A DNA stretch of 27,255 nt from an uncultured Draconibacterium sp. (lineage in GTDB: Bacteria; Bacteroidota; Bacteroidia; Bacteroidales; Prolixibacteraceae), in contig CANLMQ010000053.1 in assembly GCA_947492175.1 (NCBI GenBank), positions 1 to 27,255 of the forward strand. The letters run 5' to 3'. The notes below the pieces were generated by a model that was not told the DNA's origin, made no database searches, and worked only from the letters and a program-made list of their open reading frames with translations. This document shows, piece after piece, positions 16,300-23,720 of the stretch (its first letter is position 1; every line of letters starts with the position of its first letter). The position numbers and the translations under genes are program-made.

Positions 16300-16336
16300 A
16301 ATCTGCACAATTCGTATTCACGAATTTGAATCTGCA
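16300..16336 (-). promoter_or_regulatory. Candidate operator before the LAL regulator gene
   Basis: A perfect 7-bp inverted repeat with a 4-base spacer is bracketed by two exact direct copies of aatctgca, 18-54 bases before the ATG of the regulator. The symmetry suggests a dimer-binding site, possibly autoregulatory. No binding family can be named. Confidence 0.4.
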
Positions 16337-16390
16337 TTTTTTGTTTGCCTCGAACGAGGTCAGAGGGAGGCGAAGGGATTATAGGTAAGG

Positions 16391-16567
16391 CTAACAAGCT
16401 TTGTCCATAAAATAGAAATTAGTGTCGAGAAAATTATCACCGCCAAATGAATCATTAAGAATTTGCCAAACTTTATTTTCCGGATTCTGTTTCTATAAAG
16501 TCTTTGATATTGTGAGTTGTAATATATTTATCTTGCTGTAAGACTGATACGTCTTTTTACCCCTTTA
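16391..16567 (-). pseudogene. Possible frameshifted gene remnant
   Basis: On the minus strand a 26-codon open stretch (ending about 16489; contains YITTHNIKDFIETESG) runs into a stop. A different frame is open for about 34 codons (contains NKVWQILNDSFGG and FLDTNFYFMDKAC) up to a stop at 16391. Together they read like one polypeptide broken by a single frameshift near 16490. No family is recognised, and chance open frames of this size are possible. Confidence 0.2.
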
Positions 16568-16598
16568 GGGATATTTAATAATGAAGAAGAGCACAGTA

Positions 16599-17363
16599 TT
16601 AATGATTTATGTATAATTTATTTTTTTCATGAAATACATGACCAGAATATCTTTCTATTTCATCTTTTAAACAATCCTCAAGCTCTACTTTTCCTCGCCC
16701 CATATTTATACGATTTAAATAATAGCATCTATCATCAATTTCTTTCAAAATTTTCGCCCTCCCAAAAATAGGGCTTCCATGCCCCTGAATTAAAACATCA
16801 AAATTCAGCTCTTTGATTTTATTCAAAGCATATAGATAATCCGAAATATCAGAAGTTCCATCCAAATATGGTATGGAGGGTTTCTTGAATTTATCCTCAA
16901 AAATTAGGTCGCCTGCATGAAGTATTTTGTCATTGATAAGAAATGAAAAACCACAAATATTATGGCCAGGAGTAAAATGGAAATCAATATTGTAACTTTT
17001 CGATTTGTAACTGTCTCCGTCAAGAATCCAGTTGTTGGGCTTTAGCTTTTTTAGGAAATCGTCGCATTGCAAATGAGCCTGGTAATCGGATAAGAACAAA
17101 TTACTCGCATATATTGACATATCGGGAAAACATTTACAGCCATCAATATGATCTTCGTGGTGATGGGTAAGAAATATAAGGAAACGATGAATTCCCATGC
17201 TATTCAAAAATTGCTTTACCTGTATAGCATTCTTTTTGTACGAAACATCAATCAAAATGGCGTAATCATCTTCCAATAATGCGGTTATTGTTCCACTAAA
17301 ATCTGAATTTGAGTCTTCAAACAAGAACACATAAATGTTATTGGCTATTTTAATTCTTTTCAT
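16599..17363 (-). CDS. Metallo-beta-lactamase-fold hydrolase
   Basis: This is a cytoplasmic protein with no signal peptide, about 254 residues from the chosen ATG. The metal-binding motif HxHxDH is H67-x-H69-x-D71-H72 (THHHEDHIDG). Further ligands are seen in TPGHN, HAGDL and IQGHG, in the order expected of glyoxalase II-like members, so a two-metal site is likely intact. The frame extends nine residues upstream through a TTG. The ATG at 17363 is preferred because it gives the usual start MKRIKIANNIYVF and a modest 14-base overlap with the upstream stop. It is the last gene of the seven-gene hydrolase operon. The substrate could be a thioester, lactone or phosphoester and cannot be told from sequence. 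Confidence 0.88.
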   Translation of the reverse strand: MKRIKIANNIYVFLFEDSNSDFSGTITALLEDDYAILIDVSYKKNAIQVKQFLNSMGIHRFLIFLTHHHEDHIDGCKCFPDMSIYASNLFLSDYQAHLQCDDFLKKLKPNNWILDGDSYKSKSYNIDFHFTPGHNICGFSFLINDKILHAGDLIFEDKFKKPSIPYLDGTSDISDYLYALNKIKELNFDVLIQGHGSPIFGRAKILKEIDDRCYYLNRINMGRGKVELEDCLKDEIERYSGHVFHEKNKLYINH

Positions 17364-18858
17364 TGAAGTGTTTGGATTCCTTGTTTTCAATTTGTTTCAA
17401 CATTCTGCTAGCATTAGTATTATCCGGATTTAACTCCAAAGATTTCATATAATTCAACTTGGATTCATTAAATTCATTATTGAGATATAATGCTTCAGCG
17501 TAACTATCATAAGCATTGGCTTCATTTGGATGGAGCTTAATGTTTACACGAAAAACAGTTTGAGCTTTTTGGGTTTCTTTCTTTTGTAAATAATGATATC
17601 CTAAATTATTAAGATGTCGAAATGAATAATCATATGAGTTATTATTTAAAAGAAATTCAGCACGTTCAATATTCGTTCCAAGTTCTAATTCTTTTTTAAC
17701 CTTTATACTTATTGGGATTTTGGGATATTCGAAGGACTCATCATCCATTATTCTAATTATAGCATTGTGGATTCCATAAATAGGATGATTGGGACCTGAA
17801 TTACCTTTGTTGTTTAGGATAATTATTGTGTATTTCCTTTTAACATCTCTGTAAAAAATAGAGCTACAGCAGTTTAATCCACCATCGTGAAACATAATTG
17901 TATCATTGGCGTTTACCCGGTAAATCCATCCTTTACCGTAGCAAAACGAAGAATCAGAAGGTTCACAGGGTTTGGAGCCATCGTTTAGTTTTGTTGCGTG
18001 AAAAGTCTGAGAAAATGTTTCTTTTGATAGAAGTGTATTAGATAATAATGCTTTATCCCATTTTAATAAATCGTCAACGGTTGAAAAAATACCACCTCCT
18101 CCGGTAGTTAAAAGATTGTCATCATCAGGTTCATAAAAATGTGTAAATCCTCTTGCCCTGTTAGTGAATGATAGATTGGGACTACTCGCGACATAAGAAT
18201 CATTCATATTTAACGGAGTAAAAATTTCTTCTTGAATAAACTTATGGAATGGTTTTCCGCTAGCTTTCTCTACAACCATAGAAAGCATAAAATAACCGCT
18301 ATTAGAATACTGATAACGCGAACCTGGCTGGAAACGAAGAGTTTTCCTGGTTTTTAAATATTTAAGTACTTTTTCATTGGTCACACCATCTTGAAAATCG
18401 CCGGGTCTGCCTGATACCCGAAATACACCCCCATAATCGAGATATGTTGGCATTCCGCAGGTATGTGTTAAAAGTTGATATACCGTAATCTTTTCGGCAT
18501 TTGGAAAATCAGGATAAAATTTAGAAAGTTTATCATCGTACTTCAATATACCTCTCTCAATAAGCAGTAAAGCCGCAGTTGAGGTAAATGTTTTTGAAAC
18601 CGAAGCCAGACTAAAAACAGAATTAGTATCTAACCTATGTTTTCTTGAGTAATCCTTGAATCCAACAGCTTTTTTAAATATCACATCCCCTTCCGAATAA
18701 ACAAGGATAACTCCGCTAAATATATCGTTTGAACTACAATAACGAACTAACTTTTCAATTTGATTTTGTTTAGCCTCATTTTTATTGGAGATTGCATAAA
18801 TGTTTTCACCCAATAGCCCTATTAGAAGCATGCTCAATATTAATTTGTAAATAGTCAT
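17350..18858 (-). CDS. Secreted serine hydrolase (class C beta-lactamase fold) with TPRs
   Basis: The protein has 502 residues. A signal peptide covers about 1-22 (IYKLILSMLLIGLLGENIYA) with no lipobox cysteine, so it is probably periplasmic. Active-site motifs are SVSK (S86, K89), YSN (Y184-S185-N186) and HDGG (H324), all intact. A glycine-rich TTGGGGIFST segment lies at 251-260. The C-terminal third has TPR-like helices (LNNLGYHYLQ, NAYDSYAEALY, SLELNPDN), matching the layout of the protein at 6309-7766. It is 19 bases after the gene at 18878 and overlaps the MBL-fold gene downstream, so it is in the operon. Beta-lactamase, esterase and D-peptidase activities are all possible. Confidence 0.88.
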   Translation of the reverse strand: MTIYKLILSMLLIGLLGENIYAISNKNEAKQNQIEKLVRYCSSNDIFSGVILVYSEGDVIFKKAVGFKDYSRKHRLDTNSVFSLASVSKTFTSTAALLLIERGILKYDDKLSKFYPDFPNAEKITVYQLLTHTCGMPTYLDYGGVFRVSGRPGDFQDGVTNEKVLKYLKTRKTLRFQPGSRYQYSNSGYFMLSMVVEKASGKPFHKFIQEEIFTPLNMNDSYVASSPNLSFTNRARGFTHFYEPDDDNLLTTGGGGIFSTVDDLLKWDKALLSNTLLSKETFSQTFHATKLNDGSKPCEPSDSSFCYGKGWIYRVNANDTIMFHDGGLNCCSSIFYRDVKRKYTIIILNNKGNSGPNHPIYGIHNAIIRIMDDESFEYPKIPISIKVKKELELGTNIERAEFLLNNNSYDYSFRHLNNLGYHYLQKKETQKAQTVFRVNIKLHPNEANAYDSYAEALYLNNEFNESKLNYMKSLELNPDNTNASRMLKQIENKESKHFNEKN

Positions 18859-18877
18859 ATGTAATTTTTTAATTCAT

Positions 18878-20701
18878 TTATTTCCACAACCTTATTCCTA
18901 GGTAGCCATAGCTCAACAATACAATTGCAAAACAAAGAAGAATCGATGCGGAAAAGAGTAATAAGTATTTGAATTGTTGGTTTCTATTTTTAAACGAGTA
19001 AAAAACATTCCCAACAGCATAAATTGGAAATAGCAAACTTCCAATAAATAATGCTACGTTGGGAAATGTTTTCTGTCCCAGATATATCATAGATTGAGTT
19101 GAAACTAAAATCAAAGGCACGACTAAAAGTATTATGCTCCCTTGTTGAAAAAGGATAATACTTTGAAATCTTGATAATTTCTTATTTAAAACAGTCTTAT
19201 AAATGCAAACCGGGGTAAAAACGATGGAACAAGCACTCAGCGTAACTATTATTATGGAAAGAAAAATTATAAATATCCATTTCAGATACCAAACTATTAT
19301 TGGTGATTTTTTATAGAAACTACCTTTAAAGAAAAATATAGCATCTTCTTTATGCCTTAACCAGCAAGAGTTTATATTCCCATCTGATGACTGGAATTTG
19401 TCATCACCAATGAAATTTAAATAGACATCCTGACTAAATATTTCCTTTATTTTTAAGTCCTCAACGTGTTTCCAAATTCGAATATCACTGAAAATATCAT
19501 CAAGTAATGAAAACTTCTCTTGACGGTGGTTTATTTTTCTGAAATAACCATAAAACCGGAAATCCGAATCATCACCTTCTTGTTTAATCAATATTGGTTG
19601 GGAGGCAACTTCATTAAATATTAGTTCCTTAATTTTATTTACTGCACTAATATTGAAAGTATTAGTCAGGATACAAAAGCCAATTTGTTTTTCCTTACAG
19701 TAGTAAAGACTTGCAGTACAACCGGGGCCTCCGCCATTGTGATAATTCCATATTGTACCATTTTTGAAAGTTGAAAAGATTCCAGATCCCATACCTATTT
19801 CAATTCCTTTCTTACTTGCCAGATTCGTTGTTATTTTCTCAGCATTCCTCACAACTTCTACCGGTAAATAAACCGATTCACCATTTGATTCATTCTTCAG
19901 TAGAAATCGTAAAAACTTGTTCATGTCGTTGGCAGTCGAAAACATAGAACCTGCAGGCCTGGCATAAAAGCATATAGGACGAAGAGCTATCGATTTCTTT
20001 TCATAACAAACCGTTTGAGAATAAGGAAACTGATTAAGATAAGGTGACGTATTCTTCATCCCAATGGGTTTCAGTATTTCATTAATCAGGTATTCTTCAT
20101 ATCGCATTCCAGTTACCTTTTCCAGAATATATCCTAAAAGAGTGTACCCTGTACTAGAATAAGAAGAAAATGAACCGGGTTGCCAACGGGCAACTAACTG
20201 TTTTTTCTGTTTTTTTAAAACATCGTAAATAGGTATACTTGAAATATCGTCTAAGGAGACATCATTAACGTAAATATCATCAAAACCGGCTGTGTGTTCA
20301 AGCAGATGGATAATTCGAATCGGATGATTTGAATGCCATGGATTTTTAAACTCAACTTCAGGAACTATTTCTTTAACGGGTTGACTTAAATCAATTTTTC
20401 CTTCGTACGAAAGTTTATGAAAAGCGAGTCCAATAAATGTTTTTGTAATAGAGCCTATTTTAAATGCCGTATGGCCATCTACCTTTATTGAATCTTCAAT
20501 ATTTGAGTATCCATCAAAATAACATTCTAAGACTGAATCTTTGTTGATGATACAAATCGAAATACCTGGCAGTTCATTTGTTTTTACAATACTATCAATC
20601 TTGTCAAACGTTTCAGAAAAACAAATTCTACTATAATCTTCTTTTGCTGCAAGAGTCAAAACAAAAAATGTAAAAAATATGGCAATCTTCAACCTATTCA
20701 T
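18878..20701 (-). CDS. Serine hydrolase with C-terminal four-helix membrane domain
   Basis: The protein has 607 residues. A signal peptide covers about 1-19, then a class C beta-lactamase-fold domain (about 25-370) carries SITK (S84, K87) and HNGG (H321). The second motif reads YSS (Y181-S182-S183) where YxN is usual. After an 80-residue linker, four hydrophobic helices (about 468-500, 515-538, 549-570 and 579-600) anchor it in the inner membrane. Serine hydrolases with such a tail are known among Bacteroidota and Firmicutes, but their substrates are mostly unknown. It lies 26 bases after the NTF2-like gene and 19 before the next hydrolase. Confidence 0.87.
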   Translation of the reverse strand: MNRLKIAIFFTFFVLTLAAKEDYSRICFSETFDKIDSIVKTNELPGISICIINKDSVLECYFDGYSNIEDSIKVDGHTAFKIGSITKTFIGLAFHKLSYEGKIDLSQPVKEIVPEVEFKNPWHSNHPIRIIHLLEHTAGFDDIYVNDVSLDDISSIPIYDVLKKQKKQLVARWQPGSFSSYSSTGYTLLGYILEKVTGMRYEEYLINEILKPIGMKNTSPYLNQFPYSQTVCYEKKSIALRPICFYARPAGSMFSTANDMNKFLRFLLKNESNGESVYLPVEVVRNAEKITTNLASKKGIEIGMGSGIFSTFKNGTIWNYHNGGGPGCTASLYYCKEKQIGFCILTNTFNISAVNKIKELIFNEVASQPILIKQEGDDSDFRFYGYFRKINHRQEKFSLLDDIFSDIRIWKHVEDLKIKEIFSQDVYLNFIGDDKFQSSDGNINSCWLRHKEDAIFFFKGSFYKKSPIIVWYLKWIFIIFLSIIIVTLSACSIVFTPVCIYKTVLNKKLSRFQSIILFQQGSIILLVVPLILVSTQSMIYLGQKTFPNVALFIGSLLFPIYAVGNVFYSFKNRNQQFKYLLLFSASILLCFAIVLLSYGYLGIRLWK

Positions 20702-20727
20702 GTTGCAGCATTACAAATGACTTCAGA

Positions 20728-21183
20728 CTATTTCTCTACCTTAAAGAATATCTTATTCACCATTTTCCAACCGCTTTCAAATTTGTACAACGAGATGTAG
20801 TCGATATAGGTCAATCTTGTTCCGATGAAAAATTCAATTTTAGCGACGGCAGCAGTTCCGGTAACATCAATGGTTTTGAATTTTACCGATACTTTTTTAT
20901 CTCCTGAAAGTGGGAGCTCGCCATCCATTCTCTTCTTAACCTGGCTTGACTTCCAGTCGTTAATGTTCAGGTTCCACATTTCATCTCCATCTGAAATTCC
21001 TAACAGATGAAAATGTGGATGAATACCGGAATCAATCTTTTTAGCGTCTCCTTCATTTTGAAGTCCTTCAACATATGCAGTTTGAATCACTTTTTGAATT
21101 GCTTCTTTCTCTTTCTCGATATTCTGAGATGAAGCATTTAAACACATCACAAATAGTACAAATACAATTACCAATTTTTTCAT
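20728..21183 (-). CDS. Secreted NTF2-like protein (Lumazine_bd_2 type)
   Basis: The protein has 151 residues. A clear signal peptide ends near residue 20 (VLFVMCLNASSQ). The mature part fits the NTF2-like cone fold of the putative lumazine-binding family: an IQKVIQTAYVEGLQNEGD helix, a HPHFHLLGISDG strand, and a final YISLYKFESGWKMVNKIFF. Proteins of this group are common in Bacteroidota, often next to exported hydrolases, with no proven function. The HPHFH cluster could bind a small ligand or metal. It sits between two serine hydrolase genes with gaps of 9 and 26 bases. Confidence 0.85.
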   Translation of the reverse strand: MKKLVIVFVLFVMCLNASSQNIEKEKEAIQKVIQTAYVEGLQNEGDAKKIDSGIHPHFHLLGISDGDEMWNLNINDWKSSQVKKRMDGELPLSGDKKVSVKFKTIDVTGTAAVAKIEFFIGTRLTYIDYISLYKFESGWKMVNKIFFKVEK

Positions 21184-21192
21184 TTTTCAATT

Positions 21193-22356
21193 TTATTTTA
21201 TTAGTTCATGAATGACATTTACAAGAGCTTGCTCCGAACGATAATCTCCAATATTGGTAGAGAATACAACTCCTTTCTTTTTCCTTGGATTTATTGCCAT
21301 CCCAGAACGAACAGATTGGTCACTACCAGTATGTCCATATGTTTTTATCCCTCTTATTTCAATAGTCTGCCAACCAAGGCCAACACCAATACCATTTGGC
21401 AAGGAATGGTAATTCTTTAAAAGGTTTTTAAACGAGTTTTTTGATATTAATTCAGAATCTTCATCTAACATTTCAATATTGAATCTCAGGAATTTAGTAA
21501 AATCAGTAATTGATAATGACAAAAATCCGCAAGGATTGAATAACTCCGAAGGTATTCTTTCTTCTTTAAGTAAAGTAATTCCAATTCCATCTGAATCCCT
21601 GTGCATGTGCCTGTGAGGTTGATTTTTATCTGTAAGAAAAGAATATCCAAATTCTGCTGAATTCAGTTTTAAAGGGATGAGCAGATTCTCTTTCATTAAT
21701 CGCTCATAAGATTTCCCGGATATTTTTTCAAGCATTGAAGCAACAATTACATAAGCACCATTTGAATAGTGGTGCTCTCCTCTGATAAATGCCGGAGGTT
21801 GGCTAAGGTTCCTCTCTGAAAACTTTAATCGCTGTTTTTTAATATCTCCGGTTAATCCGGGAAGTAGCGAATCAAGCCCGAAAACCTCTTCATCAGTCCA
21901 GAATTGTTGTAACCCAGAAGTGTGGTTTAGCAGTTCTGTAATTGTGATTCTTCTGTTATCAGGATGGATTCCCAAATCCGGGAAAACATCTGATACAGTT
22001 GTATTCCAGCTTAACAATCCCATGTCAACATGAATAGCAACAAGCAAGGCTGTAAAAGATTTGGTACACGATGCTATTTGAAACTTGCTCTCTTTTGTTA
22101 GTGCAATACCATTTTTTGATTTGTTGTTTCCAACTACAGAAGTTTGTAGTGAACCATCTTTATTGATTACTCCAATAGCAACCGCAGGCAATTGGTAATA
22201 TTCCTTTATATCTGATGTAAAAGTGTCAAGGATATAATTCCCTTCAAGTTTAACAGGGAAATCATCTGCTAATCGTATCGACTGTTCCTTGTGAGAACAG
22301 GCCAACAGAAATAAAAAAACTACTAGTAGATATAAAGTTGGTTTATGCATTATCAT
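21193..22356 (-). CDS. Lipoprotein serine hydrolase (class C beta-lactamase fold)
   Basis: The protein has 387 residues. The signal ends in a lipobox, FLFLLACS, with Cys20 as the likely lipidated residue. The domain has SCTK (S96, K99), YSN (Y197-S198-N199) and HTG (H342-T343-G344), so the full set of class C/PBP motifs is present. It lacks the C-terminal extras seen in the other two hydrolases of the operon. The start overlaps the end of the CMD-like gene by 14 bases (Met codons at 22356 and 22350 are both possible), which implies coupled translation. A cell-envelope peptidase or esterase is the general expectation. Confidence 0.88.
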   Translation of the reverse strand: MIMHKPTLYLLVVFLFLLACSHKEQSIRLADDFPVKLEGNYILDTFTSDIKEYYQLPAVAIGVINKDGSLQTSVVGNNKSKNGIALTKESKFQIASCTKSFTALLVAIHVDMGLLSWNTTVSDVFPDLGIHPDNRRITITELLNHTSGLQQFWTDEEVFGLDSLLPGLTGDIKKQRLKFSERNLSQPPAFIRGEHHYSNGAYVIVASMLEKISGKSYERLMKENLLIPLKLNSAEFGYSFLTDKNQPHRHMHRDSDGIGITLLKEERIPSELFNPCGFLSLSITDFTKFLRFNIEMLDEDSELISKNSFKNLLKNYHSLPNGIGVGLGWQTIEIRGIKTYGHTGSDQSVRSGMAINPRKKKGVVFSTNIGDYRSEQALVNVIHELIK

Positions 22357-22654
22357 AAATTTCGAGTGCTTGTGATAAGAATGAGCTTATACTTTTAAGG
22401 CCAGTAACAGTTAACGATAGTACAATGGTCTCTTTAATCTCATTGCGAGTGGCACCTAATGTTTTCGCCATCGGTACGTGATAAAAAACAGCGTTCTTAT
22501 CATCGGTCACTACTTTCATACCAATGTATATTAGCTGTTTTGTTTTTTGGTCGAGCGATTCCATAGCAACTATGGTGCTAATGAAGTTTGCATATGCTTT
22601 CTGAACTTCAGGAACTTCTTTTTCGAATACTTCTAGAGGATTGGATTTATTCAT
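22343..22654 (-). CDS. Carboxymuconolactone decarboxylase/AhpD-fold protein lacking cysteines
   Basis: This small cytoplasmic protein (103 residues) is predicted to be all helical. It fits the CMD/AhpD-like family: LDQKTKQLIYIGMKVV, then the family histidine in FYHVPMAKTLGATRNEIKETIVLSL. In peroxidase-type members this histidine is preceded by CxxC at positions -7 and -4. Here those positions are Asp and Ala, and the protein has no cysteine at all, so a thiol-disulfide or peroxidase activity is not expected. It lies 11 bases after the CPBP gene and overlaps the lipoprotein hydrolase gene. A decarboxylase-like or purely structural role is possible. Confidence 0.82.
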   Translation of the reverse strand: MNKSNPLEVFEKEVPEVQKAYANFISTIVAMESLDQKTKQLIYIGMKVVTDDKNAVFYHVPMAKTLGATRNEIKETIVLSLTVTGLKSISSFLSQALEIYDNA

Positions 22655-22665
22655 TATTAATGGCT

Positions 22666-23361
22666 TTAACGAGGATATGTAATTAATAACATAGCCACCT
22701 GAATACCATCGTAGAGTGCATGGGCAATTACGAGAGGCATTAGGCGACGATATTTATAAAAGAAAAAACAAGCGACCAGGCTTTTTATGGCAATTGTTAC
22801 AATACCATAACTGCCTTGACTCCAATGGGTGACTCCAACCAAAACTGAAGTGAGAGAAATTACCACAATAGTCCATATTCCATTCTTTGAGAAACTCCAA
22901 AGACTGGTTAGCATAAATACGCGAATCAATTCTTCGTACAATGCAATACCAACCCAAAGTACAGGTAAAAACCAAAGTAAAACCAGAACTGGCTTCTCCC
23001 TCATGTCAAGCATTAAACTCAGCAATTCGTCGTTCGACTTGAATTCGAGAACTCCCATTAATGTCATCCTTTCTAGGTAAAATAAGGCGAAATAGATTAC
23101 CGTTAGTACAAGACCCCACATAAAGTCTTTAATAAGGAATCCTGTTCCTGAATTAAAATCTTCCAAAGGTTCTTTTAGAAAATATCTTTTTAGTAAAATC
23201 AAAAGAATTATGCTTCCGCCTCCAAAAAGTAAAGGATAAAGTATAAGTTCTTTTGATGCAAAACCTGAAGTATCATGATTTCGATGCCAAATCATTATAG
23301 CAGCTGGTATAATAACTAAAATAAATAATACGATTAGGTTTTTGATTTTTGACATGTTCAA
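22666..23361 (-). CDS. CPBP-family intramembrane metalloprotease
   Basis: This is a 231-residue polytopic inner-membrane protein with about six to seven hydrophobic helices. Signature motifs are EExxxR (E143-E144-x2-R147 in YEELIR), a His in GVTHW (H179), and HxxxD (H214, D218 in HALYDG), the glutamate and histidine residues of the ABI/CPBP (Rce1-like) site. Family members cleave membrane-embedded peptides; in bacteria many are tied to bacteriocin maturation or self-immunity. It is the first gene of the hydrolase operon, with its promoter expected in the 360-base gap shared with the divergent membrane LuxR gene. Confidence 0.88.
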   Translation of the reverse strand: MNMSKIKNLIVLFILVIIPAAIMIWHRNHDTSGFASKELILYPLLFGGGSIILLILLKRYFLKEPLEDFNSGTGFLIKDFMWGLVLTVIYFALFYLERMTLMGVLEFKSNDELLSLMLDMREKPVLVLLWFLPVLWVGIALYEELIRVFMLTSLWSFSKNGIWTIVVISLTSVLVGVTHWSQGSYGIVTIAIKSLVACFFFYKYRRLMPLVIAHALYDGIQVAMLLITYPR

Positions 23362-23720
23362 TTCTTTTTAAAATCCAGGAACAAGTTTCATCAGAAATCA
23401 TGAATTTTACTTACTGTCTTATAAGCAAGTAAAAAACATTGTACTATTTTTGTAGTATAAACACTTGAATGACAGAGTAAAATTCCTGCTTCAGAATATT
23501 CCTTAAAACAGTTTTTAGATTTTTGATATGCATGGCTTTAAGTATTTCTTAGAGTCAATTGATTAATCAAATGAAGTAAACTTTGATTACATATCTCTCA
23601 CCTAAAGGTGGGGATAATACCAGCCCCACTAAAGTAGGATTTAGATTCTTTAAAAGATATAGCCTGTCTTAATCCCCATTTTTACTTGGTATAGAATAAC
23701 AGATTTGATATGTTTGTTTA
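23362..23720. other. Divergent intergenic region between hydrolase operon and 7TM-LuxR gene
   Basis: This 359-base gap has no gene but must hold promoters for both directions. Two symmetric elements are visible. One is tacta-tttttg-tagta (23442-23457), about 80-95 bases before the CPBP start. The other is a long imperfect inverted repeat at 23601-23638, with ggtgggg/ccccac-type inner arms and ccta/tagg outer arms, about 80-120 bases before the LuxR start. No textbook -33/-7 pair was found at suitable distances. TATGTTTG at 23709-23716 fits the -7 pattern but is only four bases from the ATG. Confidence 0.45.

Larger units (their letters stand above)
16283..16598. other. Intergenic region with operator-like repeats and possible gene remnant
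   Basis: This 316-base gap separates the hydrolase operon from the LAL regulator. Near the regulator it holds a 7-bp inverted repeat (aattcgt 16309-16315, acgaatt 16320-16326), itself flanked by two direct copies of aatctgca (16300-16307 and 16329-16336). A 5-bp palindrome, cctcg-aa-cgagg, is at 16348-16359. Farther away, a short stem tacccc-ttta-gggata is at about 16559-16574. No strong terminator follows the last gene of the hydrolase operon. See the separate entry for a coding-like minus-strand patch at 16391-16567. Confidence 0.5.

Noticed and set aside
16559..16574. tacccc-ttta-gggata as terminator of the hydrolase operon
   Set aside because: The stem is only about six pairs and is not followed by a T-run on the minus strand.
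23709..23716. TATGTTTG as -7 box of the LuxR gene
   Set aside because: It is only four bases from the ATG, so transcription would start inside the coding sequence unless the true start is farther downstream.
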